33,964 bases of DNA from contig CAJFFY010000037.1 of the NCBI GenBank assembly GCA_904374465.1, forward strand, positions 1 through 33,964. The letters are read 5' to 3'. The notes below the pieces were generated by a model, which was not told the DNA's origin, searched no databases, and saw only the letters and a program-made list of their open reading frames with translations. The translations under genes and the position numbers were made by a program. Below are positions 16,837 through 25,535 of the stretch, piece by piece; the stretch's first letter is position 1, and each line of letters starts with the position of its first letter. Source of the DNA: an uncultured Subdoligranulum sp. (lineage in GTDB: Bacteria > Bacillota > Clostridia > Oscillospirales > Ruminococcaceae).

Positions 16837-18144
16837 ATGCGATCCATTGGTAAATTTTTCACCCGGCAGCCCCCCGCGCGGATCATCGCCCTGGGCTTTG
16901 CCCTGACCATCCTGCTGGGGGCGGTGCTGCTCAAGCTGCCCGTCTCGGTGCGGGACACGGCGTCGGTCTCCTGGACCGACGCGCTGTTCACCTCGACCAG
17001 CGCGGTCTGCGTCACCGGCCTGATCGCCGTCGACACCGCCGACACCTTCACCCCCTTCGGGCAGGCCGTGGTGGTGGCCCTCATCCAGGTGGGCGGCCTC
17101 GGCGTGACCTCCATCGGCATGGGGCTGGCCCTGGCGGCCGGCCGCCGCATCAGTCTGCGGGGCCGCACCCTGGTGCGGGAGGCCCTCAACGTGGACAGCC
17201 TGGAAGGAATGATCCGTCTGGTGCGGGCGGTTATCCTGCTCACCGCCTGCTTTGAGCTGGCCGGTGTGGTGTGCAGCTTCCCGGTATTTGTGCAGGACTT
17301 CCCGCCGCTGCACGCACTGTGGATCAGCATCTTCCACTCGGTGGCGGCCTTCAACAACTCGGGCTTTGACATCCTGGGCGGGCTGCGCAACCTGATCCCC
17401 TACCACGACAGTGTCTGGCTCAACCTGGTCACCTGTGCGCTGATCATTTTCGGCGGCATCGGCTTCCTGGTCATGATGGACGTGGTCAAATGCCGGTTCC
17501 GGTTCCGCAAATACTCCCTGCACACCAAGGTGGTGCTCACCACCACGGCGGTACTGCTGGTTGTGGGCACCGTGCTGCTGCAGCTGACCGACCACATCGG
17601 CTGGCTGGCGGCCTTCTTCCACAGCGTGTCGGCCCGTACGGCGGGTTTTTCCACCATCAACCTCGGCACCCTGAGCGACGCCGGACTCTTTGTGCTGATC
17701 ATCCTGATGTTCATCGGCGCCTCGCCGGGATCCACCGGCGGCGGTATCAAGACCACCACCTTCTTTGTGCTCATGCAGGAGGTGCGGTGCATCTTCACCA
17801 AGGGACGGCCGGGGGCCTTCCACCGCCGCCTGCCCGAAAACGCCCTGGCCAAAGCGGCCACCATCGCGCTGCTGGGCGTCATCGTGGTCTGCACCGGCAC
17901 CTTCCTGCTCTGCGTGCTGGAGCCGGAGGCCACCTTCATCCAGCTGCTCTTTGAGGATGTTTCCGCCTTCGGCACGGTGGGCCTGTCCACCGGCATCACG
18001 TCGGGGCTGCGGGACCTGAGCAAGTTTGTGCTGATCCTCACCATGTACACCGGGCGCGTGGGCGCCTTTACGCTGCTTTCCATCTGGGTCGAGCGCCCCG
18101 CGCCTTTGGCCCGCTACACCGAAGAAGCCATCACCATCGGCTGA
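16837..18144 (+). CDS. ktrB: TrkH/KtrB-type potassium (or sodium-coupled) transporter subunit
   Basis: A 435-aa membrane subunit of a KtrAB/Trk potassium uptake system. Four pore loops are visible, ending in the selectivity-filter type sequences VCVTGL (about residue 58), FNNSGFD (about 172), ARTAGFS (about 266) and FGTVGLS (about 378); the intramembrane gate segment SPGSTGGGIKTTT is also present. The ATG at 16837 has AGAGGA 6 nt upstream; the open frame extends to 16585 but through the promoter and terminator hairpin. Its length matches KtrB rather than the longer TrkH of proteobacteria. The KtrA gene follows after 26 nt. Expression is probably controlled by the leader terminator described separately. 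Confidence 0.92.
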   Translation: MRSIGKFFTRQPPARIIALGFALTILLGAVLLKLPVSVRDTASVSWTDALFTSTSAVCVTGLIAVDTADTFTPFGQAVVVALIQVGGLGVTSIGMGLALAAGRRISLRGRTLVREALNVDSLEGMIRLVRAVILLTACFELAGVVCSFPVFVQDFPPLHALWISIFHSVAAFNNSGFDILGGLRNLIPYHDSVWLNLVTCALIIFGGIGFLVMMDVVKCRFRFRKYSLHTKVVLTTTAVLLVVGTVLLQLTDHIGWLAAFFHSVSARTAGFSTINLGTLSDAGLFVLIILMFIGASPGSTGGGIKTTTFFVLMQEVRCIFTKGRPGAFHRRLPENALAKAATIALLGVIVVCTGTFLLCVLEPEATFIQLLFEDVSAFGTVGLSTGITSGLRDLSKFVLILTMYTGRVGAFTLLSIWVERPAPLARYTEEAITIG

Positions 18145-18170
18145 TCTTCCCCACAGGTAGGTGCAATGCT

Positions 18171-18842
18171 ATGAAAAAACAAGATCCTTCCACCCTCTAC
18201 GGCGTCATCGGTCTGGGCCGGTTCGGCACGGCGCTGGTCAAGACGCTGGCCGAAGCCGGCAAAGAGGTCATCGCCATCGACAAAAATGAGGAAAAGGTCC
18301 GGGAAGTGCGGGCCTACACCGACTATGCCTTCGTGGTGGACAACCTGAGCGAAACCGCCCTGAAAGAAACCGGCATGCAGAACTGCGGTACCGTCACGGT
18401 GTGCATCGGCGAGCATGTGGACATGAGCATCCTGACCACCATGCTGGTCATCAAGCTGGGGGTGCCCAACGTCCTGTCCAAGGCCACCAGCGAAGTCCAC
18501 GGCGAGGTGCTCAAGCGCATGGGCGCCACCGTCGTCTACCCCGAGGCCGACATGGCCGTGCGCATCGGCCGGCGGCTGATCTTCGGCAATCTGCTGGACT
18601 ATGTGGCCCTGGCCGACGGGGTGGAGGTCCGGCGCATCGTGGTGGGCGGCCACGTGGTGGGCCGCAGCATCCAGGATTTGGACGTGCGCAAGGCCTACGG
18701 CATCAACATCATCGCCGTGGAGCGGGAGGGCCGCACCGACGTGGAGTTCACCGCCAACTACCGGTTTGCCCAGGGCAACACCATCACGGTCGTCGGCAAG
18801 GCGGACAAGATCGACCGCTTCGAGCAGGAAATGCAGGACTAA
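18171..18842 (+). CDS. ktrA: KtrA/TrkA-type regulatory RCK subunit
   Basis: A 223-aa cytoplasmic gating subunit for the preceding transporter. The RCK_N domain begins with the nucleotide-binding GLGRFG loop (about residues 14-19) and has the acidic ribose-contact residue in IAIDKN. The RCK_C domain covers about 138-220 (VRRIVVGGHVVGRSIQDLD), the region that binds c-di-AMP in characterised KtrA proteins. Length is typical of KtrA (about 220 aa). It is cotranscribed with ktrB and ends at a strong terminator. Together the two genes would supply potassium uptake and osmotic homeostasis. Ribosome site is weak (TAGGTG). Confidence 0.92.
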   Translation: MKKQDPSTLYGVIGLGRFGTALVKTLAEAGKEVIAIDKNEEKVREVRAYTDYAFVVDNLSETALKETGMQNCGTVTVCIGEHVDMSILTTMLVIKLGVPNVLSKATSEVHGEVLKRMGATVVYPEADMAVRIGRRLIFGNLLDYVALADGVEVRRIVVGGHVVGRSIQDLDVRKAYGINIIAVEREGRTDVEFTANYRFAQGNTITVVGKADKIDRFEQEMQD

Positions 18843-18849
18843 CCCCAGG

Positions 18850-18883
18850 GGGCCCCGGCACCGTATGGTGCCGGGGCCCTTTT
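18850..18883 (+). terminator. Terminator of the ktr operon
   Basis: A 13-bp perfect GC-rich stem (18850-18862 with 18867-18879), a GTAT loop and TTTT lie 7 nt after the ktrA stop codon. The loop sequence is the same as in the terminator at 7698-7741. Confidence 0.88.
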
Positions 18884-18888
18884 GCGGC

Positions 18889-18917
18889 TTGCCACGCAGG
18901 AGGGGGAACGGTATAAT
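18889..18917 (+). promoter_or_regulatory. Promoter of the GT39-like glycosyltransferase gene
   Basis: TTGCCA (18889-18894), a 17-nt spacer and a perfect TATAAT (18912-18917) stand 32 nt before the ATG at 18950. Confidence 0.8.
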
Positions 18918-18949
18918 AGGGGTAATCTCAACAAGGTAAGGAGCTTTCC

Positions 18950-20797
18950 ATGAACGGCAAACGAATGCTGCAAAATCTGCCCTTCGCGGTGTCGGGCGGC
19001 GTGCTGCTGGCCCTGTGGGCGGCGGGCAACTCCAAAAAGGCGGTGCTGCTCTGCGGGGTGCTGGCCCTGGCGGCCGCGGTGGCGCTGGGCCGTGCCCCGG
19101 TGCTGGGCCGCTGGCTGCGCGACCGGCGGGACCCACTGGGGGCGGTGTGCGGGGCCCTGGCCGCCGCCTGGGGGGGCGTGCTCTTTGCCGGCAACTGGAA
19201 ATTTGAGGGCATCGCCGCCCGGCTGGGGCTGGCCCCCGGTATGCTGGTGGCGGTGCTGGCGGTGGCGGCCGTCCTGGCAGCCCTGCCGGCGGCGGTGGCG
19301 CTGGCCACCTGGCTGCTGCAGAGGGGCGGGGCGCTGGAGGACCGCTGCCGCGCCGTGCTGGAAAGCCGCCCGGTCTTCGGGATCCTCTGGCTGTGCGGGG
19401 CGGCGCTGCTGGCCCTGCAGGCTTACTTTGTGGTGGCCAACCCCTACATCTGGCAGGACGAGGTGTTCACCCTCAAACTGATCCGCCACCCGGTGGGGGA
19501 ACTGGTGGCACTGACGGCGGTGGACGTCCACCCGCCGCTCTACTATCTCATTGTCAAGGCTTTTGTGACGGCGCTGCCCGGGGTGCCCGCCATCCCGCTG
19601 GCCAAACTGGTATCGCTGCTGCCCTACCTGCTGCTCTGGCTGGGCGCCGGGGTGGCCGGCTGGCGGCGGAGCGGCCCGGTGCGGCTGGGCGCCGGGGTCT
19701 TTGCCCTCTGCCTGGGCGGCATGCCCAAACTGCTGGACTACGGCACCGAGATCCGGATGTACAGCTGGGGACTCTTCTTTGTCACCGGCGGGCTGCTGGC
19801 CGCCTGGTACACCGCCCGCACCGGCAAGGTCCGGGGCTGGGTGGGGCTGGTGATCTTCGGGCTGCTGGCGGCCTACACCCACTACTTTGCCTGCGTGGCG
19901 GTGGCGGTGGCCTACCTGGCCCTGCTGGTCTGGCAGCTGGTGCGCCGGGACCGCAGGGGCCTGCTGCGATGGGGCATTGCCGCGGCCGTCACGGTGGCGG
20001 CCTACCTGCCCTGGCTGTTTGTGCTGCTGGCCCAGCTGCGCACCGTGCAGGGCAACTACTGGATCGAGCCCATCACCCTGCAGACCGTGCAGGGTTACGG
20101 CACCTTCCTGTTCGGCAGCGGCAGCCTGTGGGTGGCCGTGGCACTGGTGACGGTGCTCTGGCTGACCACCCGCCCCCGGGGTGCCGACGGGCTGTGCGTC
20201 GGCGCGGCGCTGCTCTGCCCCTTCTGGACCATTGCCGTGGGGCTGGTGGCTTCCGCCGTGGTGCGGCCGGTCTTTGTGGCCCGCTACCTGGTGCCCGAGC
20301 TGGGCTGTCTGTGGCTGGGGGTGGCGGCGGCGCTGGCCCTGCTGCCCCGGCAGCGGATCAAGGTGGTGGTGCTGGCCGTTCTGCTGGCCGCCGCCTGGGG
20401 CGATACCCGCGCCTTTGTGGCCGACCAGCAATACCAGGCTTCCGAGACCCGCTCCACCCTGGCGGTGCTGGACACGCTGCCCCAGGACGCCAAGCTGGTG
20501 TCCACCGCCACCCGTGTGCAGGAGAAGCTGGCCGGGCTGTGTGAGCGGGAAAGCTACGGCTGGCAGGTGAGCCCCGGCGAACTGCCCAAATCTGTCTATG
20601 ATAATTTGTACGATTTGACCGACGCCACCACCCTGACCCAGTGGGTGGAGGCCGGGCGGACGGTCTGCTTCTTTGAGGATGCGGCCAATGCCGGCGCCGC
20701 CCAAAAAGCCGCGCAGCAAGCGGGTTTGCAGGCCCGGCCGCTGGCGGAATGCGGGCTGTGCGAGCCGCTGACCGTCTGGGAAATCGTTAAAAAATAA
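18950..20797 (+). CDS. Membrane glycosyltransferase, family 39-like (GT-C)
   Basis: A 615-aa polytopic membrane protein with about 11-13 hydrophobic segments and a C-terminal soluble part (about 500-615). After several N-terminal helices, the first extracytoplasmic loop holds WQDEVFTL (about residue 167), the DE motif of GT-C enzymes that use polyprenyl-phosphate sugars, followed by DVHPPLYYL, typical of the GT39/PMT_2 family. It would transfer a sugar from a lipid carrier to a protein or envelope glycan outside the cell. ATG has AAGGAG 7 nt upstream, and the gene has its own promoter and forms a single-gene unit. The substrate is unknown; glycosylation of surface protein or teichoic-acid-like polymer is possible. 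Confidence 0.8.
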   Translation: MNGKRMLQNLPFAVSGGVLLALWAAGNSKKAVLLCGVLALAAAVALGRAPVLGRWLRDRRDPLGAVCGALAAAWGGVLFAGNWKFEGIAARLGLAPGMLVAVLAVAAVLAALPAAVALATWLLQRGGALEDRCRAVLESRPVFGILWLCGAALLALQAYFVVANPYIWQDEVFTLKLIRHPVGELVALTAVDVHPPLYYLIVKAFVTALPGVPAIPLAKLVSLLPYLLLWLGAGVAGWRRSGPVRLGAGVFALCLGGMPKLLDYGTEIRMYSWGLFFVTGGLLAAWYTARTGKVRGWVGLVIFGLLAAYTHYFACVAVAVAYLALLVWQLVRRDRRGLLRWGIAAAVTVAAYLPWLFVLLAQLRTVQGNYWIEPITLQTVQGYGTFLFGSGSLWVAVALVTVLWLTTRPRGADGLCVGAALLCPFWTIAVGLVASAVVRPVFVARYLVPELGCLWLGVAAALALLPRQRIKVVVLAVLLAAAWGDTRAFVADQQYQASETRSTLAVLDTLPQDAKLVSTATRVQEKLAGLCERESYGWQVSPGELPKSVYDNLYDLTDATTLTQWVEAGRTVCFFEDAANAGAAQKAAQQAGLQARPLAECGLCEPLTVWEIVKK

Positions 20798-20833
20798 ACA
20801 CGCTGTACCGCACCGATTTTGTCCGGTTTTGGC

Positions 20834-20862
20834 TTGCATTCGGGTGGGGATTGCCGTACAAT
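20834..20862 (+). promoter_or_regulatory. Promoter of the PfkB-family kinase gene
   Basis: TTGCAT (20834-20839), a 17-nt spacer and TACAAT (20857-20862) lie 54 nt before the ATG. No terminator separates this promoter from the preceding gene, so some readthrough is possible. Confidence 0.7.
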
Positions 20863-20916
20863 AAAGGTAACACAGTCCCCCGCGAGGCAAGTAAAAAACC
20901 AGGAGGTGCCCCCCTT

Positions 20917-22005
20917 ATGGAACATTACAATCCCATTCTGCAGGGCCAGCAAAGCCCGCAAAAGTTCATCACCATCGGTGAGGTCATGCTGCGGCTGACC
21001 CCACCCAACTACGAAAAGATCCGCATGGCCTCCAGCTTTGAGGCCAGCTACGGCGGCAGCGAGGCCAACATTGCCCTGGCCCTGGCCAACCTGGGGGTGG
21101 ATTCCACCTTCTTCAGCGTGGTGCCCAACAACTCCCTGGGCAAAAGCGCCATCCGGTGGCTGCGCTCCAACGACGTGCACTGCACGCCGATGATCCTTTC
21201 CACCAAGGAGGAAACCCCCACCCACCGTCTGGGCACCTACTATCTGGAAACCGGTTACGGCATCCGCCCCAGCAAGGTCATCTACGACCGGATGCACAGC
21301 GCCCTGACCGAGTACGACCTGACCAAGGTGGACCTGAATGCCCTGTTTGACGGGTTTGACTGGCTGCATCTTTCGGGTATCACCCCGGCGCTGAACAAAA
21401 ACTGCGCCGATTTCATCCTGCGCTGCCTGCAGGTGGCCAAGGAGAAGGGCCTCACCGTCAGCTTTGACGGCAACTTCCGCAGCCAGCTGTGGAGCTGGGA
21501 GGCCGCCCGGGATTACTGCACCCTCTGCCTGCCCTACGTGGATGTGCTGTTCGGCATCGAACCCTATCACCTGTGGAAGGATGAGGACGACCACAGCAAG
21601 GGCGACTGGAAGGACGGCGTGCCCCTGCAGCCCAGCTATGAGCAGCAGGACGAGATCTTCCAGCGTTTTGTGGAGCGGTACCCCAACCTCCAGTGCATCG
21701 GCCGCCATGTGCGGTATGTACATTCCGGCAGCGAGAACAGCCTCAAAGCTTTCATGTGGTACGAGGGCCATACCTTCGAGAGCAAGCTCTTTACCTTTAA
21801 TATTCTGGACCGTGTGGGCGGCGGCGACGCCTTCGCCAGCGGCCTGATCTACGCCATGATGCACGACTACCGCCCCATGGACATGATCAACTTTGCGGTG
21901 GCTTCCAGTGCCATCAAGCACACCATCCACGGCGATGCCAACATCACCGACGATGTGGAAAGCATCCGCAACCTGATGAACATGAACTACGACATCAAGC
22001 GGTAA
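20917..22005 (+). CDS. kdgK: PfkB-family sugar kinase, 2-dehydro-3-deoxygluconokinase-like
   Basis: A 362-aa ribokinase-family enzyme. The first PfkB motif is YGGSEANIALALANLG, and the second contains RVGGGDAF with the catalytic base Asp304. The N-terminal ITIGEVMLRLTPP and the overall pattern match KDG kinases, which phosphorylate 2-keto-3-deoxygluconate in pectin and glucuronate catabolism. It is longer than the usual 310-340 aa, with an insertion around HLWKDEDDHSKGDW before the ATP-binding part. ATG at 20917 follows AGGAGGTG; an upstream in-frame ATG at 20851 lies inside the promoter. There is no KDPG aldolase gene beside it, so the sugar specificity is inferred and fructose or another ketose is an alternative. 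Confidence 0.8.
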   Translation: MEHYNPILQGQQSPQKFITIGEVMLRLTPPNYEKIRMASSFEASYGGSEANIALALANLGVDSTFFSVVPNNSLGKSAIRWLRSNDVHCTPMILSTKEETPTHRLGTYYLETGYGIRPSKVIYDRMHSALTEYDLTKVDLNALFDGFDWLHLSGITPALNKNCADFILRCLQVAKEKGLTVSFDGNFRSQLWSWEAARDYCTLCLPYVDVLFGIEPYHLWKDEDDHSKGDWKDGVPLQPSYEQQDEIFQRFVERYPNLQCIGRHVRYVHSGSENSLKAFMWYEGHTFESKLFTFNILDRVGGGDAFASGLIYAMMHDYRPMDMINFAVASSAIKHTIHGDANITDDVESIRNLMNMNYDIKR

Positions 22006-22019
22006 TCCGCTGCCCGAGT

Positions 22020-22047
22020 CCCGCCGGACGCTCCCGGCGGGGCTTTT
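22020..22047 (+). terminator. Terminator after the PfkB-family kinase gene
   Basis: An 8-bp GC stem (CCCGCCGG at 22020-22027 with CCGGCGGG at 22034-22041) is followed by GCTTTT and, shortly after, a run of seven T's. Confidence 0.8.
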
Positions 22048-22067
22048 GTGGTTTTTTTGTAAAAACC

Positions 22068-22096
22068 TTGTGCATGGGCAACAAATGCGGTATAAT
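22068..22096 (+). promoter_or_regulatory. Promoter of the lipoprotein gene
   Basis: TTGTGC (22068-22073), a 17-nt spacer and a perfect TATAAT (22091-22096) lie 49 nt before the start codon. Confidence 0.78.
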
Positions 22097-22145
22097 ACCT
22101 TTATATGTCACCCAAAAATTGTTCCACCCACGGAGGTTTATGCAT

Positions 22146-22760
22146 ATGAAACGTTGCCGCACCTGGATTGCGCTGGCCCTGGCCCTCTGCCTGGCCCTTT
22201 CGCTGTCCGCCTGTTCCCCCAAACAGGCGGCCAAGGATTTTGTTGTCAAAGCCGTGACGGTGCTGGGCTTCCGCGAGGAAAACGCCAACATGGAGGATGA
22301 GGCCACCGAGGTCATGGCCACCGCCGGCGGCGATGTGACCTTCCCCGAGGGGATGGATACTTCCTCCGGCAAGCTGGTCACCCAGGCGTCGGGGGATACC
22401 CTCTACGTGGCCTTCAACGGCATTGCCAACCGCAATACCGAATACTTTGTGGCGGGCGGCGACAGCATCACCGTCACCGGCTACGCCACCACCGAGTCCA
22501 CCAACGAAAACTACCAGACCTTCAAGGTGGCGGTGTGGCAGCTGTCCGACGACAAGGCCACCACAAGCTATGTGCAGGGTTCCACCGTCTACTACACCAC
22601 CGACGGCAGCTGCTACACCTATACCATCACCGGCCTGACCCCCGGCAAGCAGTATAAGGTCAACATCAGCTACGATTCCAGCATCTATTATGTCACCGGC
22701 GGGCTCAAGATCCAGGGGCTGGGCAGTGAGGAACTGACCACCATCGAAAATGAGGCATAA
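22146..22760 (+). CDS. Secreted lipoprotein of unknown function
   Basis: A 204-aa exported lipoprotein. Residues 1-22 are a short basic, then hydrophobic signal peptide ending in the lipobox LSAC, with Cys23 as the lipidation site. GGAGGT at 22132-22137 lies 8 nt before ATG 22146, which decides this start over the in-frame ATG at 22140. The mature protein begins SPKQAAKDFVVKAVTVLGF and ends in a beta-rich part (YTYTITGLTPGKQYKVNISY) resembling a fibronectin-III-like strand pattern. I recognise no enzyme or transport family. It stands alone between two hairpins, with its own promoter. A cell-surface binding or structural role is possible but unproven. Confidence 0.8.
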   Translation: MKRCRTWIALALALCLALSLSACSPKQAAKDFVVKAVTVLGFREENANMEDEATEVMATAGGDVTFPEGMDTSSGKLVTQASGDTLYVAFNGIANRNTEYFVAGGDSITVTGYATTESTNENYQTFKVAVWQLSDDKATTSYVQGSTVYYTTDGSCYTYTITGLTPGKQYKVNISYDSSIYYVTGGLKIQGLGSEELTTIENEA

Positions 22761-22784
22761 CCGCCTGAAAAGAAAATAACCACT

Positions 22785-22822
22785 CCGCCCGTGCCGTCCT
22801 TGCCGACGACGCGGGCGGTTTT
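22785..22822 (+). terminator. Probable terminator after the lipoprotein gene
   Basis: CCGCCCG (22785-22791) pairs with CGGGCGG (22812-22818), with further GTC/GAC pairing inside, followed by TTTT. The stem has interior mismatches, so it is weaker than the other terminators here. Confidence 0.6.
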
Positions 22823-22849
22823 GTGGCTCAAAAGGGAAGGGAAAACGGT

Positions 22850-23752
22850 ATGGAAAACAAAAAACAATTGCGCAACACCCTGCTGCTGGTCTTTGCGGCA
22901 CTGATCTGGGGCACCGCCTTTGTGGCCCAGAGCGTGGGCAGCGGGTACATGGGCCCCTACACCTTTCTGGCCAGCCGCAGCTGGCTGGCCTGCGCCTTTC
23001 TGCTGGGGCTGATGGCCGTGCGCCGGGCCGGGCAGCGCCGGGCGGGGCGCCGGCTGCCCTTCTGGCTGCACGGCAAGACGCTGGCGGTGGGCGGCGCCCT
23101 GTGCGGCGTGGCCCTGTTTGCCGCGTCGGCCGCCCAGCAGATGGGCATCGGCACCACCAGCACCGCCAAGGCCGGCTTCATGACCGCCCTGTACGTGGTG
23201 CTGGTGCCGGTGTGCGGCATCTTTCTGGGCAGCCGCCCCGGGCCCAAACTGTGGGCCTGTGTGGCGGTCAGCGTGGTGGGGCTTTACCTGCTCTGCCTGG
23301 CCGGGCGGGACAGCCTGGCTCTGACCGGCGGCGAATGGCAGCTGCTGCTCTGCGCCTTCCTGTTCACCCTGCAGATACTGCTGGTCAACCATTTCAGCCC
23401 CCGGCTGGACGGCATCCAGCTGAGCTTTGCCCAGTTTTTCACCGTGTCGGTGCTTTCCACCGTCTTCATGTTCGTCTTTGAGCAGCCCACCCCCGAGCAG
23501 TTTGCCGGGGCGGCGGTGTCGGTGCTCTACTGCGGCATCATGTCCAGCGGCGTGGCCTACACGCTGCAGATCGTGGGCCAGCAGGAACTGGACCCCACCA
23601 TCGCCAGCCTGGCCATGTGCCTGGAAAGCGTCTTCAGCGCCCTGGCCGGCTGGATTATTCTGGGCCAGACCCTCACCGGCACCGAGCTGGCCGGTTGTAT
23701 TCTGATGTTCGCGGCCATTGTGGCCAGTCAGCTGCCCGACAAGCGGCGCTGA
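22850..23752 (+). CDS. DMT-superfamily permease with two EamA domains
   Basis: A 300-aa membrane protein with ten predicted helices in two EamA repeats of five (about 10-145 and 155-295). The first begins LLLVFAALIWGTAFVAQS, and the second includes SSGVAYTLQIVGQQELDPTIASLAMCLESVFSALAGWIILGQ, the typical C-terminal EamA signature. Members export amino acids, purine nucleosides or other metabolites; the substrate is not predictable. ATG at 22850 has GGGAAGGG upstream, and the in-frame extension to 22823 runs back toward the preceding hairpin. It ends 49 nt before the ABC exporter operon and could be cotranscribed with it, because no terminator is visible between them. Confidence 0.88.
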   Translation: MENKKQLRNTLLLVFAALIWGTAFVAQSVGSGYMGPYTFLASRSWLACAFLLGLMAVRRAGQRRAGRRLPFWLHGKTLAVGGALCGVALFAASAAQQMGIGTTSTAKAGFMTALYVVLVPVCGIFLGSRPGPKLWACVAVSVVGLYLLCLAGRDSLALTGGEWQLLLCAFLFTLQILLVNHFSPRLDGIQLSFAQFFTVSVLSTVFMFVFEQPTPEQFAGAAVSVLYCGIMSSGVAYTLQIVGQQELDPTIASLAMCLESVFSALAGWIILGQTLTGTELAGCILMFAAIVASQLPDKRR

Positions 23753-23801
23753 TCCCCATTTTTCGGTATAGGAAATCTTCGGCTCAACAGGAGGGACGTC
23801 T

Positions 23802-25535
23802 ATGCACGATCTACGGCTGATCTTCGGTTACAGCAAACCCTACCGGCGGGATCTTCTCGTGGCGGTGGGCCTGCTCTTTTTCGAGTGCGGGTGTGAGATG
23901 GTCATCCCCATCTTCATGTCCACCCTCATCGACGAGGGGGTGCCCGCCCACGACATGGGCATCATCGTCCGGGAGGGCCTGCTCATGGCTCTGTGCGCGG
24001 TGCTGGCCCTGATCACCGGCCTGCTCTATGCCCGGTTTGCCGCCCGGTACGCCAACGGCTTCGCGGCGGAACTGCGCCTGGCCGAGTACGCCGCCGTCCA
24101 GAAGTTTGATTTCGCCAACCTGGACCATTTTTCCACCGCCTCGCTGGTCACCCGCATGACCACCGACGCCACCGTGCTGCTCAACGCCGTCAACACCGGC
24201 CTGCGGCCGCTGGTGCGCAGCCCGGTCATGCTGCTCATGGGCCTGGGCATGGCCTTCATCCTCAGCCCCCGGCTCACCGTCATCTTCCTCATCGCCACCC
24301 CCATCCTGGCTGTCATGCTGGCCTGGATTGTCAGCCATGTGGCGCCGCTCTACGGCCGTCAGCAGGGGGCGGTGGATCACCTGAACAGCCGCATCCAGGA
24401 GGGGCTTACCGCCATCCGGGTCATCAAGGCCTTCGTGCGGGGCGACTGGGAAAACGAACAGTTTGAACAGGTCAACGGGGAACTCAGCGACGCCAGCACC
24501 GAGACCTTTCGCTTTGCGGTGCTCAACATGCCGTCCTTCCAGATCGTCATGTACACCTGCATCGTCTGCATCATGTGGTTCGGCGGCAACTTTATCCTGC
24601 AGGGCTCCATGAGCGTGGGCCAGCTCACGGCCTTCCTCAGCTATGTGTTGCAGGTACTCAACTCGGTCATGATGTTCTCCGGCGTCTTTCTGCAGATGAC
24701 CCGCTCCCTGGCCAGCGCCCGCCGGATCCGGGAGGTGCTCACCGAGCAGCCCGACCTGGCCAATGCGGCCCGGCCGGTCACCGCCATCGAGAACGGTGCC
24801 ATCGACTTTGAAAACGTCAGCTTCAAGTACAACGCCAAAGCGGAAAAATGCGCCCTGGCCGACATTACGCTACACATTCCCGCCGGTGCCACGGTGGGGA
24901 TCATCGGCGGCACCGGCTCGGCCAAGACCACCCTGGTGCAGCTGATTCCCCGTCTGTACGACGCCACCGCCGGCACCGTCAAGGTGGGCGGCCGGGATGT
25001 GCGGGACTATGACCTGGCTTCCCTGCGGGACGCCGTGGGCATCGTGCTGCAGAAAAACCTGCTCTTCTCGGGGACCATCCGGGATAACCTCAAGTGGGGC
25101 AACCCCGACGCCACCGACGACCAGCTGTGGGCCGCCTGCCGGGCCGCCCACGCCGACGAATTCCTCAACCGGATGCCGGACGGCCTGGATACCGACCTGG
25201 GCCAGGGCGGCGTCAACGTGTCGGGCGGCCAGAAGCAGCGCCTCTGCATTGCCCGCACGCTGCTCAAGCACCCCAAGGTGCTGATCTTTGACGACTCCAC
25301 CAGCGCCGTGGATACCGCCACCGAGTCGGGCATCCGCCACGCCCTGGCCGAGCTCACCGACGTGACCAAGCTCATCATCGCCCAGCGGATCAGCTCGGTG
25401 CAGAGCGCCGACCTCATCGTCATTCTGGAGGATGGACGGCTCCACGCCGTGGGCACCCACGCCGAGCTGCTGGCCCACGATTCCATCTATCAGGAAATCT
25501 ACCAGTCCCAGATGAAAGGGGGCGACGCACAATGA
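23802..25535 (+). CDS. ABC exporter half-transporter, degenerate ATPase site subunit
   Basis: A 577-aa fused membrane and ATPase subunit of a heterodimeric type IV ABC exporter. Six membrane helices occupy about 1-310. The nucleotide-binding domain has Walker A GGTGSAKTT (369-377; Ala replaces the usual Gly before Lys), signature VSGGQ (473-477) and Walker B ending D497-D498, so the catalytic Glu is Asp. The switch His is Gln528 (IIAQRISSV). These changes match the non-hydrolysing site of asymmetric exporters, while its intact signature completes the partner's active site. AGGAGGG precedes the ATG. The gene overlaps the next by 4 nt (ATGA). The substrate, perhaps a drug, lipid or peptide, is unknown. 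Confidence 0.92.
   Translation: MHDLRLIFGYSKPYRRDLLVAVGLLFFECGCEMVIPIFMSTLIDEGVPAHDMGIIVREGLLMALCAVLALITGLLYARFAARYANGFAAELRLAEYAAVQKFDFANLDHFSTASLVTRMTTDATVLLNAVNTGLRPLVRSPVMLLMGLGMAFILSPRLTVIFLIATPILAVMLAWIVSHVAPLYGRQQGAVDHLNSRIQEGLTAIRVIKAFVRGDWENEQFEQVNGELSDASTETFRFAVLNMPSFQIVMYTCIVCIMWFGGNFILQGSMSVGQLTAFLSYVLQVLNSVMMFSGVFLQMTRSLASARRIREVLTEQPDLANAARPVTAIENGAIDFENVSFKYNAKAEKCALADITLHIPAGATVGIIGGTGSAKTTLVQLIPRLYDATAGTVKVGGRDVRDYDLASLRDAVGIVLQKNLLFSGTIRDNLKWGNPDATDDQLWAACRAAHADEFLNRMPDGLDTDLGQGGVNVSGGQKQRLCIARTLLKHPKVLIFDDSTSAVDTATESGIRHALAELTDVTKLIIAQRISSVQSADLIVILEDGRLHAVGTHAELLAHDSIYQEIYQSQMKGGDAQ

Noticed and set aside
18839..20890. 683-codon minus-strand open frame opposite the GT39-like gene
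   Set aside because: Pro/Gln/Gly/His-rich shadow frame; the plus strand has promoter, ribosome site and membrane segments.
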